Part shown: positions 57,384 through 64,000 of the stretch, piece after piece | How the letters are laid out: the number at the start of each line of letters is the position of its first letter | How positions within the stretch are numbered: the stretch's first letter is position 1 | Position numbers and translations under genes: made by a program | The notes under the pieces: model-generated | Database searches by the model: none | Told to the model about the DNA's origin: nothing | Seen by the model: only the letters and a program-made list of their open reading frames with translations | From: Ancylobacter radicis | GTDB taxonomy: Bacteria; Pseudomonadota; Alphaproteobacteria; Rhizobiales; Xanthobacteraceae | Assembly: GCF_018449475.1 (NCBI RefSeq) | Contig: NZ_JAHCQH010000014.1 | Location: 434,001-498,000, forward strand | Reading direction: 5' to 3' | Length of the DNA stretch: 64,000 bases

Positions 57384-58331
57384 ATGACGACCGAAATAAG
57401 AAGTGCCGCCGTCAGTGCCGTGACGACGCGTATCGTGGTCAGCCCGGACGCCTTCGACGCCTTCGCCGACTGGCAGGCCGCCTTCACCCGCGGGGCCTCC
57501 TCGCATCCCGGCTTTCTCGGCCTCGACATCCTTCCCGCCTATGCCGGCTCCACCGAGTGGCAGATCATCCAGCGTTTCGTCGCCCATGAGGCGCTGGAAT
57601 CCTGGCTGGCCCATCCCGCCCGCGCGGCCCTGCTGGACAGCCTCGCCGGGCTGCGAGCGGCGGGCGCGCCCGACATGCCGGAAGAGGTCGCGCCCGACTA
57701 CCACGCCTTCGGCACGGTGACGGAAGTCATCACCACCGTGGTGGAACCCGGCCGCGAGAACGAGTTCCTCGACTGGACCCAGGCGATCCAGTCCGCGCAG
57801 GCGCGCTTTCCCGGCTATATGGGCACCTTCGTGCAGGCGCCCGTCGCCGGCGATCCGCCCTACTGGACCGCGCTGGTGCGCTTTTCGACCCCCGGCCAGC
57901 TCGATACGTGGCTGGCCTCCGCCGAGCGCCGGGAGCGGCTCGCCAGCGCCGATCCCACCATGTCGCACTGGTCCAGCCGGCGGCTGGCCGCCGGCTTCGG
58001 GGCGTGGTTCGCCCCCGATCGGGCCGGCGCGGTGCCGCCGGCCTGGAAACAGACGGCGCTGGTGCTGCTCGTCCTGTTCCCGGTCGTCGGGCTCGAAATC
58101 CGCTTCCTCAGCCCGCATCTGGCCGGCCTGCCGACGGCGGTCGCCACCTTCATCGGCAACGCCATCAGCGTGAGCCTGGTCTCCTGGCCGCTGGTCGGCC
58201 TCGCCCGCGCCGGCATGGGCTGGTGGCTGGCGCCGGCCCCCGCGCATCGGCGCCGCGCCGAGATCGGTGGCGCGCTCCTGCTGATCGCCCTCTATGCGGC
58301 AGAGATGGGCCTGCTATCCCTGCTGTTGTGA
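57384..58331 (+). CDS. Two tandem ABM domains with a membrane C-terminus
   Basis: This 315-residue protein has two antibiotic-biosynthesis-monooxygenase (ABM) ferredoxin-like domains in tandem (about residues 12-100, FADWQAAFTRGASSHPGFLG; about 105-195, FLDWTQAIQSAQARFPGYMG). Three or so hydrophobic helices follow (TALVLLVLFPVVGLEI, AVATFIGNAISVSLVSWPLV, IGGALLLIALYAAEMG). The pattern of paired ABM plus membrane anchor is known in uncharacterised bacterial proteins. GGGAG precedes the ATG at 57384. ABM domains can be quinol oxygenases or heme-degrading enzymes, or may only bind ligands. Confidence 0.85.
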   Translation: MTTEIRSAAVSAVTTRIVVSPDAFDAFADWQAAFTRGASSHPGFLGLDILPAYAGSTEWQIIQRFVAHEALESWLAHPARAALLDSLAGLRAAGAPDMPEEVAPDYHAFGTVTEVITTVVEPGRENEFLDWTQAIQSAQARFPGYMGTFVQAPVAGDPPYWTALVRFSTPGQLDTWLASAERRERLASADPTMSHWSSRRLAAGFGAWFAPDRAGAVPPAWKQTALVLLVLFPVVGLEIRFLSPHLAGLPTAVATFIGNAISVSLVSWPLVGLARAGMGWWLAPAPAHRRRAEIGGALLLIALYAAEMGLLSLLL

Positions 58332-58385
58332 CGTGTCGTGCCGTGCCCACGCCTCACCCTCTCCGATGCAGATAAGGGACTTGCG

Positions 58386-58868
58386 ATGACCAGCGACGAC
58401 GAGAAGTTCATGAAGCGTGCCATCGAACTGTCCGCCAAGACCGCGCTGGTCGACAGCGCCGGCGGCGTGTTCGGCTGCGTCATCGTCAGCGATGGCGAGA
58501 TCATCGGCGAGGGCGCCAATCGCGTCGTGGCCGAGAATGATCCCACCTGGCACGGCGAGATCGAAGCCATCCGCAAGGCCTGCAAGAAGGTGGGCAGCTT
58601 CAAGCTGCCGCGCGCCACGCTCTACACCAGCGCCGAGCCCTGCCCCATGTGCATGGCCGCCGCCTACTGGGCCGGCATCGAGAAGGTGTTCTATGCCTCG
58701 ACCAATGCCGACGCGCTCGAATATGGCGATTTCGACGACAGCATGATCTATGCCGAGCTGAAGAAGCCGGTCAGCGAACGCTCGATCGAATGCGTGCAGA
58801 TTCTGCGCGAGGACGCGGTCGAGGTGTGGAAGCAGTACAAGAACAAGGCCGACCGCGTCCCCTACTGA
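58386..58868 (+). CDS. Nucleoside/guanine deaminase-like cytidine deaminase-fold enzyme
   Basis: This 160-residue zinc enzyme has the CDA-type motifs WHGEIEAIRKAC and PCPMCMAAAYWAGI, so the zinc His, catalytic Glu and both Cys are there. The first motif has HGE where guanine deaminases and TadA have HAE. The C-terminal DFDDSMIYAELKKP and the final Tyr match bacterial guanine deaminase (GuaD of Bacillus), not TadA. The product would be xanthine if it is a guanine deaminase. It lies 54 bp after the ABM gene. Confidence 0.88.
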   Translation: MTSDDEKFMKRAIELSAKTALVDSAGGVFGCVIVSDGEIIGEGANRVVAENDPTWHGEIEAIRKACKKVGSFKLPRATLYTSAEPCPMCMAAAYWAGIEKVFYASTNADALEYGDFDDSMIYAELKKPVSERSIECVQILREDAVEVWKQYKNKADRVPY

Positions 58869-59107
58869 GCGGCACACGGCGCAGCGCCCCACCTAGGAGC
58901 CGTCGGTGCCGGAGAGCCTCACCGTCGGCGCCGAGGCTCCCGCGCCGCTTTCAACGACAAGGGCGCCTGCGGGTGAAAAGGCGCCTGCGGACGCCGGCTT
59001 GTGGCCGTGGCTCACCCCGTCGGGGACCGCCACACGGAACGGGGCGTGCGCGGGATCACCGCGCGCCTCCACTCACCCTGCCGCTGCAGGCTCAGAGTGC
59101 TTGAGGC
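58869..59107. other. Intergenic region with short repeats, no gene seen
   Basis: This region holds a dyad GAGCCTC/GAGGCTC around 58914-58940, two nearby copies of GGCGCCTGCGG (about 58961-58990) and CTTGAG steps near 59100. A 76-codon frame is open on the plus strand but has no ribosome site or recognisable product. Confidence 0.4.
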
Positions 59108-59362
59108 TCAAGTCGCTTGAGATTCAGGGCGATTGATCCACCGCGACGGACGTCCCCTCAGATAGCCCCAGGACGCCTCCCGACGCGCCTCTTCGAGCTG
59201 CTGCTGGAGCACGGCCTGTCCCAGCAGAAGGGCGCGAATGGCCGCGCGGGAATCCCCCGAACACTCCTGGAGAATGGCGCTCACATCGGCCTCGGTGATG
59301 ACGATGGGTTCCGGCTCGCATGGCTCGGTGTGGGGTGTCGGGTGCGGGGCGCTTGTCTGCAT
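59108..59362 (-). CDS. Small hypothetical protein, 84 residues
   Basis: A GAGGAG site precedes the ATG at 59362. The protein has a proline- and glutamate-rich start and then a helical core (ADVSAILQECSGDSRAAIRA, LLLGQAVLQQQLEEARREAS) ending in WGYLRGRPSRWINRPES. The C-terminal SxGYLRG-like pattern recalls small alphaproteobacterial proteins of unknown role. There is no signal or membrane helix with this start. It is a single gene between the deaminase and the creatininase. Confidence 0.65.
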   Translation of the reverse strand: MQTSAPHPTPHTEPCEPEPIVITEADVSAILQECSGDSRAAIRALLLGQAVLQQQLEEARREASWGYLRGRPSRWINRPESQAT

Positions 59363-59496
59363 GGCGGTGTCTCCTCGTTCTCCCGATGGAAGCACGAGAA
59401 CAAAAAGAGAACAAGTCGCCAACACCTCGATCAACCAGCGTTGACCGGCTCGCAGCCCCCGCAGGCGATGCGCGCGCGGCATTCAACCATCACGGG

Positions 59497-60285
59497 TCAC
59501 AAGATGCGGATGGATGGAAACTCCCTCGATAGCGCCGCCGCGATGTCCGGCACCACCTGAGCCAACACGGCCCTGCCCTTGTCGGCCGAGGCGGACTTGG
59601 CCGACGACAGAACGCCGGTCGGCGGGATGGGGCGGGTGTCGAACGGATAGACGTCATAGGGCGGGAAGTCCGCCGCCGGATCATCGGGAATGCGGTCCTG
59701 CCGCACCAGATCGGGGCGGATGTGGAGCATGAGCGAGGTCTCCATTACCGCCGCATGCTCAAGTTCCCAGCTCGGGAAGCCGTTGGGAAAGAGTATGGCC
59801 TCGGTCGCCTTGGTGATGAAGTCCCAGTAGCCGAGCTTGATGATCTTCACATCCGTGCGCCCCAGCATGGCCTGATCGCGCAGGGCGAGATCGGCGGCCT
59901 CGACGAGGAACCAGGCATTCTCCATATGCCCGTCGAACAGCACGATGTTGCGCGCGCCGTGGCGGACCAGTTCATTGATGATGTTGCGGACCAGAGCGAT
60001 GAACACGTTGGCGTCCAGGCTCAGCGTGCCGGGAAAATGGTTCCCGCCGCCGGATTTCGGCTGCGACTTGTAGCCATAGGCCACCGGCGGGGCGACCATG
60101 CCGCCGACCTCGGCCGCCACAGCTTCCGCCAGCGCGGACGGAAGGATCACGTCGGTCAGGAGCGGCAGATGGGGCCCGTGCTGCTCCACCGAGCCCGTCG
60201 GCAGGAAAACAATGGGGTTGTCTTTGACCCGATCGGCGAATTCATACCAGGTCATGTCCGCGATACGGGTCGAGAGGCCGGTCAT
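59497..60285 (-). CDS. Creatininase (creatinine amidohydrolase)
   Basis: This 262-residue enzyme interconverts creatinine and creatine. The metal-binding residues fall at the positions I recall for the Pseudomonas enzyme: Glu34 and His36 (GSVEQHGPH), Asp45 (LLTDVILP), His120 and Glu122 (FDGHMEN). YGYKSQPKSGGGNHFPGT, LGYWDF with Trp154, and FPPYDVYPFD are very close to true creatininase, more so than to the broad creatininase family. It lies 60 bp after the PotA-like ATPase gene on the same strand, so it is probably co-transcribed with the importer. Creatinase and sarcosine oxidase genes are not in view. Confidence 0.88.
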   Translation of the reverse strand: MTGLSTRIADMTWYEFADRVKDNPIVFLPTGSVEQHGPHLPLLTDVILPSALAEAVAAEVGGMVAPPVAYGYKSQPKSGGGNHFPGTLSLDANVFIALVRNIINELVRHGARNIVLFDGHMENAWFLVEAADLALRDQAMLGRTDVKIIKLGYWDFITKATEAILFPNGFPSWELEHAAVMETSLMLHIRPDLVRQDRIPDDPAADFPPYDVYPFDTRPIPPTGVLSSAKSASADKGRAVLAQVVPDIAAALSREFPSIRIL

Positions 60286-60345
60286 GTAGGGCTCCGCTCA
60301 GGGGTAGGCCAGCGACATCGCGCTGGTACCGAAAAGACATCGTCG

Positions 60346-61437
60346 TCACGACGACAGGAAGAAGCCCACATCCTGCGACCATCGGGCGGTGATGGTCTGG
60401 CCGGGGCTGAGGGGGGTATTCTCGATCTGGCTGAGCGACTGCTGGATACGCAGTTCCGCGCCACCGGCGGTCTCCAGGAATACCGTGACACTGGAGCCGA
60501 CGAAGTCGAGCGTCACCACCCGTCCTTCAACTTCGTTGTCCGCTCCCATCGGCGCCGGCGCGAGTTCGATACGGTCGGCCGCGACGACCAGCGTCACCGC
60601 GTCGCCGTCCTGAAAGGTGAACTCGGCCGGGCGCGGGGCGAGCGCGGTGCCGAACGGACCGTCGACGCGCAGCCTCGTGCCGGCGGAAGACGCCGTGCCG
60701 GCGAACAGATTGTTGCCGCCGACGAACTCGGCGACGAAACGGTTGGCGGCGCGGCGGTAGATATCTCGCGGCGCACCGACCTGCTGCACCCGCCCCTCAT
60801 TCATGATGACCACCCGGTCGGCCATGGCGAAGGCCTCGGAATGGCTGTGCGTCACGCAGATGAAGGTGATGCCGAGCTCGCGGTGCAGGCGCACCAGCTC
60901 GGACTGCATCCGCACCCGCAAATGCGGGTCGAGCGCACTCAAGGGCTCGTCGAGCAGCAGCATTTCAGGTTCCAACGCGAGCGCGCGGGCCAGCGCGACA
61001 CGCTGGCGCTGGCCGCCCGAGAGCTGATCGACGCCGCGCTCGGCAAAGCCGGCGATGCCGAGCCGCTCCATCCACTCATCGGCCTTCCTGCGGCGCTCCG
61101 CTGCGGGCAGGCCGCGCTGCTTGAGGCCGAACTCGACATTCTTGCGCACCGACAGGAACGGGAACAGCGCATAGCTCTGCCACACCAGCGGCGCATCGCG
61201 CTCCCACGGCGCATCCTCGTTGAGACGGCGGCCCCACAGCCGGATTTCGCCGGAGGTAGGCTGGTCGAGCCCGGCGATCATGCGCAGCGTGGTGGTCTTG
61301 CCGCAGCCGGACGGGCCCATCAGCGCGATGAACTCGCCCTTCTCGATGTCGAAGGACACATCGGCCACGGCGGCCTGGTCGCCATAATGCTTGGCGACAC
61401 GGTCGAGTTCGATCATGGGAATGGCCATGCGCGTCAT
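60346..61437 (-). CDS. ABC transporter ATP-binding protein, PotA/spermidine-putrescine type
   Basis: This 363-residue ATPase has Walker A GPSGCGKTT, signature LSGGQRQRVALARAL, Walker B MLLLDEPLSALDPH and a C-terminal TOBE domain (about residues 280-360, RIELAPAPMGADNEVEG). It starts with the ATG at 61437 that overlaps the permease stop (ATGA); an ATG at 61428 has a better-placed AAGGAAAGG. With two permeases and a binding protein it forms a PotABCD-type importer for cationic or amino compounds. Confidence 0.92.
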   Translation of the reverse strand: MTRMAIPMIELDRVAKHYGDQAAVADVSFDIEKGEFIALMGPSGCGKTTTLRMIAGLDQPTSGEIRLWGRRLNEDAPWERDAPLVWQSYALFPFLSVRKNVEFGLKQRGLPAAERRRKADEWMERLGIAGFAERGVDQLSGGQRQRVALARALALEPEMLLLDEPLSALDPHLRVRMQSELVRLHRELGITFICVTHSHSEAFAMADRVVIMNEGRVQQVGAPRDIYRRAANRFVAEFVGGNNLFAGTASSAGTRLRVDGPFGTALAPRPAEFTFQDGDAVTLVVAADRIELAPAPMGADNEVEGRVVTLDFVGSSVTVFLETAGGAELRIQQSLSQIENTPLSPGQTITARWSQDVGFFLSS

Positions 61438-62234
61438 CCTTTCCTTCGGGCGGCACGGCCCGCGATGCTCCCGAGCAGCACTTGGGCGAACACGATGAGC
61501 GTGATGCTGACGGCGAAGACGATGGCGCCGATGGCGTTGATGCGCGGGCTGACCTGTCCCTGAAGCATCGCCAGCACGCGCACCGGCAGCGTCTCGTTCA
61601 CGCCGGAGACGAACCAGGCGATCATGAACTCATCGAACGACACGGCGGCGGTGAGAAAGATCGCGGCGAAGATCGCCGGCAGGCAGAACGGCACGATCAC
61701 CCCGAACATGGTGGCCCAGGGCGTCGCGCCGAGATTCCAGGCGGCGCGTTCGATATCCGGGTCGAGATCGGCGAGGCGCATCCGCACCAGCGCCATGGCG
61801 AAGGGCGTGCTCAGCACGACATGGCCGACAATGATGCCGGTCAGGGTGCCGGACAGCCCTATCCGCCCCTCGAAGGTCAGCAGCGCGACGCCGAGGATCA
61901 CCACCGGCACGGTCGGCGGCAGCGCCGCGAGCGCGAGATAGACCGACTTGCCGAGGAATCGGTAGCGGTAGTCGATATAGGCGGCGGAAAAGCCGAGGAA
62001 CGTCGCGATGACGCAGGTGACGCCGGCCACGATGAGGCTGTTCACCAGCCCGCGCTGGATCGTCGCGTCGTTAAAGATCGCCGCGTACCATTGCAGGCTG
62101 AACCCGCCCCAAGGCAGGCTGGGGAAACGGTCGGCGTTGAACGAGAACACGATGGTCGAGACGATCGGCGCGAAGATAAAGGCGAACAGCAGCGCCGTGT
62201 AGGCGATGAGAAGGATGCGGCGGAGAGCGGCCAT
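61434..62234 (-). CDS. ABC transporter permease, PotC type
   Basis: This 266-residue inner-membrane permease has six hydrophobic helices. The EAA region is ERAAWNLGATPWATMFGVIV, and SFDEFMIAWFVSG is a typical PotC segment. It starts 2 bp after the PotB-like stop and overlaps the ATPase start. Together with PotB it forms the membrane channel. Confidence 0.9.
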   Translation of the reverse strand: MAALRRILLIAYTALLFAFIFAPIVSTIVFSFNADRFPSLPWGGFSLQWYAAIFNDATIQRGLVNSLIVAGVTCVIATFLGFSAAYIDYRYRFLGKSVYLALAALPPTVPVVILGVALLTFEGRIGLSGTLTGIIVGHVVLSTPFAMALVRMRLADLDPDIERAAWNLGATPWATMFGVIVPFCLPAIFAAIFLTAAVSFDEFMIAWFVSGVNETLPVRVLAMLQGQVSPRINAIGAIVFAVSITLIVFAQVLLGSIAGRAARRKG

Positions 62235-62236
62235 GC

Positions 62237-63148
62237 TCAGCCTCTCCCCTTGCGCCGGCCATAGGCGAGCGCGATCATCACCAGCATCACCATCATGAGC
62301 GTCAGGATCATCGTCGCCGCCACCACCGAGGCGCGCGGCCAGTTATTGCCGGACTTCACCTGATCGGCGATCAGGATGCTCAGCGTCGGCGGCTTGGAAC
62401 CGCCGAGATAGGTCGGCGCCACATAGTCGCCGAATGCCAGCACGAAGGCGAAGGTACCGGCCACGATCAGCCCGATCCGCGCGGACGGAATGATCACCTG
62501 CCAGATGGTACGAAACCGCCCGCAGCCGAGATTATGCGCCGCCTCGATCAGGATGCGCGGCACGTTGGACAGCGCGAAGGTCTGCAGCAGCACCACGAGC
62601 GGGAGGGTCAGCACGAGATAACCCACCACCGTGCCGGTCGGCGTGTTCAGCACCTGCAGCGGCCCGAGCCCGAGCGGCACCAGCACGGTGTTGATGATTC
62701 CCTGCGGGCTGAAGAAAATCTGGGTGGAATAGATCCGCACCGGATAGCTGGTGAAGAACGGCACCACCAGCATGAAGATCATCAAGCGGCGCGTCGCCGG
62801 GCTCACCTTGTAGGCCAGCGTGTAAGCAGCCGGAAAGGCGGCGAGGCTGGCGATCAGCGCCGTCAGGGCGGAGAGCCAGAACGTGTAGACATAGGCGTTG
62901 CGGAAGAAGCCGGCCGTGAGGATGAAGGTCCAGTTCGCCAGCGTGCTGTCTGGCGCCAGGCGGAAATTCCTCACCGACCAGAAGGTCATCGCGATGAGGA
63001 AGCACAGCGGCACCAGGAAGAAGGCGGCCTGCCAGAGCGCCGGCGGCGCTCCCCAGAATACGGCGTAGCGCGCCCTGTTGGCCCACCGCGATGAGGCCGC
63101 CCGTGCGGGTTCGGAGGCTGTGTCCGGCAATGGCAGAGGTTCGCTCAT
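62237..63148 (-). CDS. ABC transporter permease, PotB type
   Basis: This 303-residue permease has a polar N-terminal tail of about 40 residues, then helices typical of PotB (PPALWQAAFFLVPLCFLIAM) and the EAA loop EAAHNLGCGRFRTIWQVIIP. The ATG at 63148 (MSEPLPL) has GAAGG four bases upstream. An open frame continues further but overlaps the binding-protein gene. The 71 bp to the binding-protein stop suggest one operon. Confidence 0.9.
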   Translation of the reverse strand: MSEPLPLPDTASEPARAASSRWANRARYAVFWGAPPALWQAAFFLVPLCFLIAMTFWSVRNFRLAPDSTLANWTFILTAGFFRNAYVYTFWLSALTALIASLAAFPAAYTLAYKVSPATRRLMIFMLVVPFFTSYPVRIYSTQIFFSPQGIINTVLVPLGLGPLQVLNTPTGTVVGYLVLTLPLVVLLQTFALSNVPRILIEAAHNLGCGRFRTIWQVIIPSARIGLIVAGTFAFVLAFGDYVAPTYLGGSKPPTLSILIADQVKSGNNWPRASVVAATMILTLMMVMLVMIALAYGRRKGRG

Positions 63149-63219
63149 GCGGCCTTCGCAGGTGCTGTTCGGGGAAACGGCAGGCGGCACGCGGCCGCCC
63201 GCCGTGATGAGCGGTCGGA

Positions 63220-64000
63220 CTACATCGACTTGAATTCGGACCAGACGTCGTTCCACTGCTCGATGGTCTGCTTCACCGGGGTCTTGCGGATGAAGATCTT
63301 GCCGTCCTTGTACTCGTCCATGACGTTGCGGGCGTCGAAGGTGTGACGCAGCGCCTTGGCGTCGGCGGGGAAGTCCCTGTTCAGCAGTTCCCAGCCCTTC
63401 CTGTTCGGGATCGAGGCCCAGTAGGCCGGCATGTGGGCCGAGCGGACCTGGCCTTCCGGCGAGGACATGTACTGGATGAACGCCTTGGCGAGGTCCTTCT
63501 TGGTGGAGGACGAGACGATCGACATCGACTCGGTCCACTGGATGCCGCCCTCTTCCGGCACGGTGGCGGAAACCGGCACGCCGTTCTGCTGCAGCAGCAG
63601 CACGACCCAGTCGCCGACGCCGGGAATGGCGGCGGCGGAGCCGTTGGTCAGCATCGAGAACTGGTCGGCCATGGAGTAGAAGCCGGCGGTCTGCGGCTTG
63701 AGCGAGAACAGCGTCTCCTTGAGCTTGCCGAAGGCGGCGTCGGAGATGTCGAACGGCGGCTTGTTGCCGTTATACAGGCTCAGGCAGCCCATCGTCGGCA
63801 GGTACCAGTCGAAGAAGCCGAGCTTGCCCTTGATCTTGGGATCCCACAGCGCCTTGTACGACTTCACGTCGGTCTCGGTGAGCATGTCGGTGCGGTAGGC
63901 GATGCCGAGATAACCGAAGCGGATCAGCACCGAATACAGCTCGTCGCCGACCCAGTGCGGCTCGAACTTCTGGAATTCCGGCCAGTAATCGGCCAGCGGG
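63220..64000 (-). CDS. Extracellular solute-binding protein, PotD/PotF type (partial, 5' end outside window)
   Basis: Only the C-terminal 259 or so residues are present; the frame stays open to the right edge, starting in PLADYWPEFQKFEPHW. Segments such as IAYRTDMLTETDVKSYKALWDP, MTNGSAAAIPGVGDWVV and GIQWTESMSIVSSSTKKDLA match family 1 polyamine-type binding proteins. The gene lies first in the operon before PotB, PotC, PotA and creatininase. The ligand may be a guanidino or cyclic urea compound, as the creatininase suggests. Confidence 0.88.
   Translation of the reverse strand, partial: PLADYWPEFQKFEPHWVGDELYSVLIRFGYLGIAYRTDMLTETDVKSYKALWDPKIKGKLGFFDWYLPTMGCLSLYNGNKPPFDISDAAFGKLKETLFSLKPQTAGFYSMADQFSMLTNGSAAAIPGVGDWVVLLLQQNGVPVSATVPEEGGIQWTESMSIVSSSTKKDLAKAFIQYMSSPEGQVRSAHMPAYWASIPNRKGWELLNRDFPADAKALRHTFDARNVMDEYKDGKIFIRKTPVKQTIEQWNDVWSEFKSM

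Noticed and set aside
58906-59136. Plus-strand frame of 76 codons
   Set aside because: Low-complexity Ala/Pro-rich product, no ribosome site, and it overlaps the end of the better-supported small gene on the other strand.

Overview
The window reads as GC-rich chromosome of an alphaproteobacterium, most likely of the order Hyphomicrobiales (Rhizobiales). Support comes from the high GC, a matR/matA/matB malonate cluster next to a TRAP transporter, a Rhizobiales-style intergenic palindromic repeat, an ECF42-type sigma factor with a YciI partner, and the many ABC and TRAP importers and LysR regulators. A family such as Xanthobacteraceae is possible but cannot be settled from this sequence. I saw no rRNA, tRNA, CRISPR, transposase, integrase or phage gene. 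Gene density is high, and short overlaps of the ATGA, GTGA or TGATG type mark most operons.

Layout. 0-7.9 kb: an XRE-cupin regulator and an inducible-looking catabolic operon (polar amino acid ABC importer, a class IV aminotransferase-fold protein that seems to lack the PLP lysine, an MmgE/PrpD protein, an aldehyde dehydrogenase). A near-identical palindrome precedes both the regulator and the operon. 8-14.8 kb: ferric-hydroxamate siderophore uptake (TonB receptor, FhuD, fused FhuB, siderophore-interacting reductase, divergent LysR) with no FhuC ATPase. 14.9-17.8 kb: an orphan autotransporter. 18.7-19.9 kb: NDH-2. 20-26.8 kb: malonate use (MatR, malonyl-CoA decarboxylase, malonyl-CoA synthetase, DctPQM TRAP transporter) with a MatR-type operator. 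27-31.7 kb: two paralogous FMNH2-dependent monooxygenases, a flavin reductase and a LysR regulator. 31.8-35.3 kb: a DUF4214-methyltransferase, VOC protein, unknown protein, SMR exporter and LysR.

35.3-40.4 kb: ethanolamine ammonia-lyase EutBC, an alpha/beta hydrolase, and a ureohydrolase/amidase pair that may degrade guanidino compounds. 40.5-47.6 kb: four transporters of four different MFS subfamilies, a 47-residue membrane protein and a DUF3833 protein. 47.8-52.9 kb: a CaiB-type CoA-transferase, an HMG-CoA lyase-like enzyme and a SsuABC/NMT1-type importer, probably one uptake-and-degradation unit. 53-56.5 kb: a five-gene operon of ECF42 sigma factor, YciI/DGPF protein, MoaD/ThiS-like protein, beta-propeller protein and PhnB-like VOC protein. 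56.7-59.4 kb: SRPBCC protein, double-ABM membrane protein, guanine deaminase-like enzyme and a small unknown. 59.5-64 kb: a creatininase at the end of a PotABCD-type importer operon; the binding-protein gene runs off the right edge.

Overall this is an accessory, nutrient-scavenging region: small modules that pair an importer with one to three catabolic enzymes and often a local regulator. The observations I rate most worth testing are the lysine-less aminotransferase-fold protein in the left operon, the MoaD-like/beta-propeller pair in the ECF42 operon, the importer-linked creatininase, and the siderophore locus without its ATPase.
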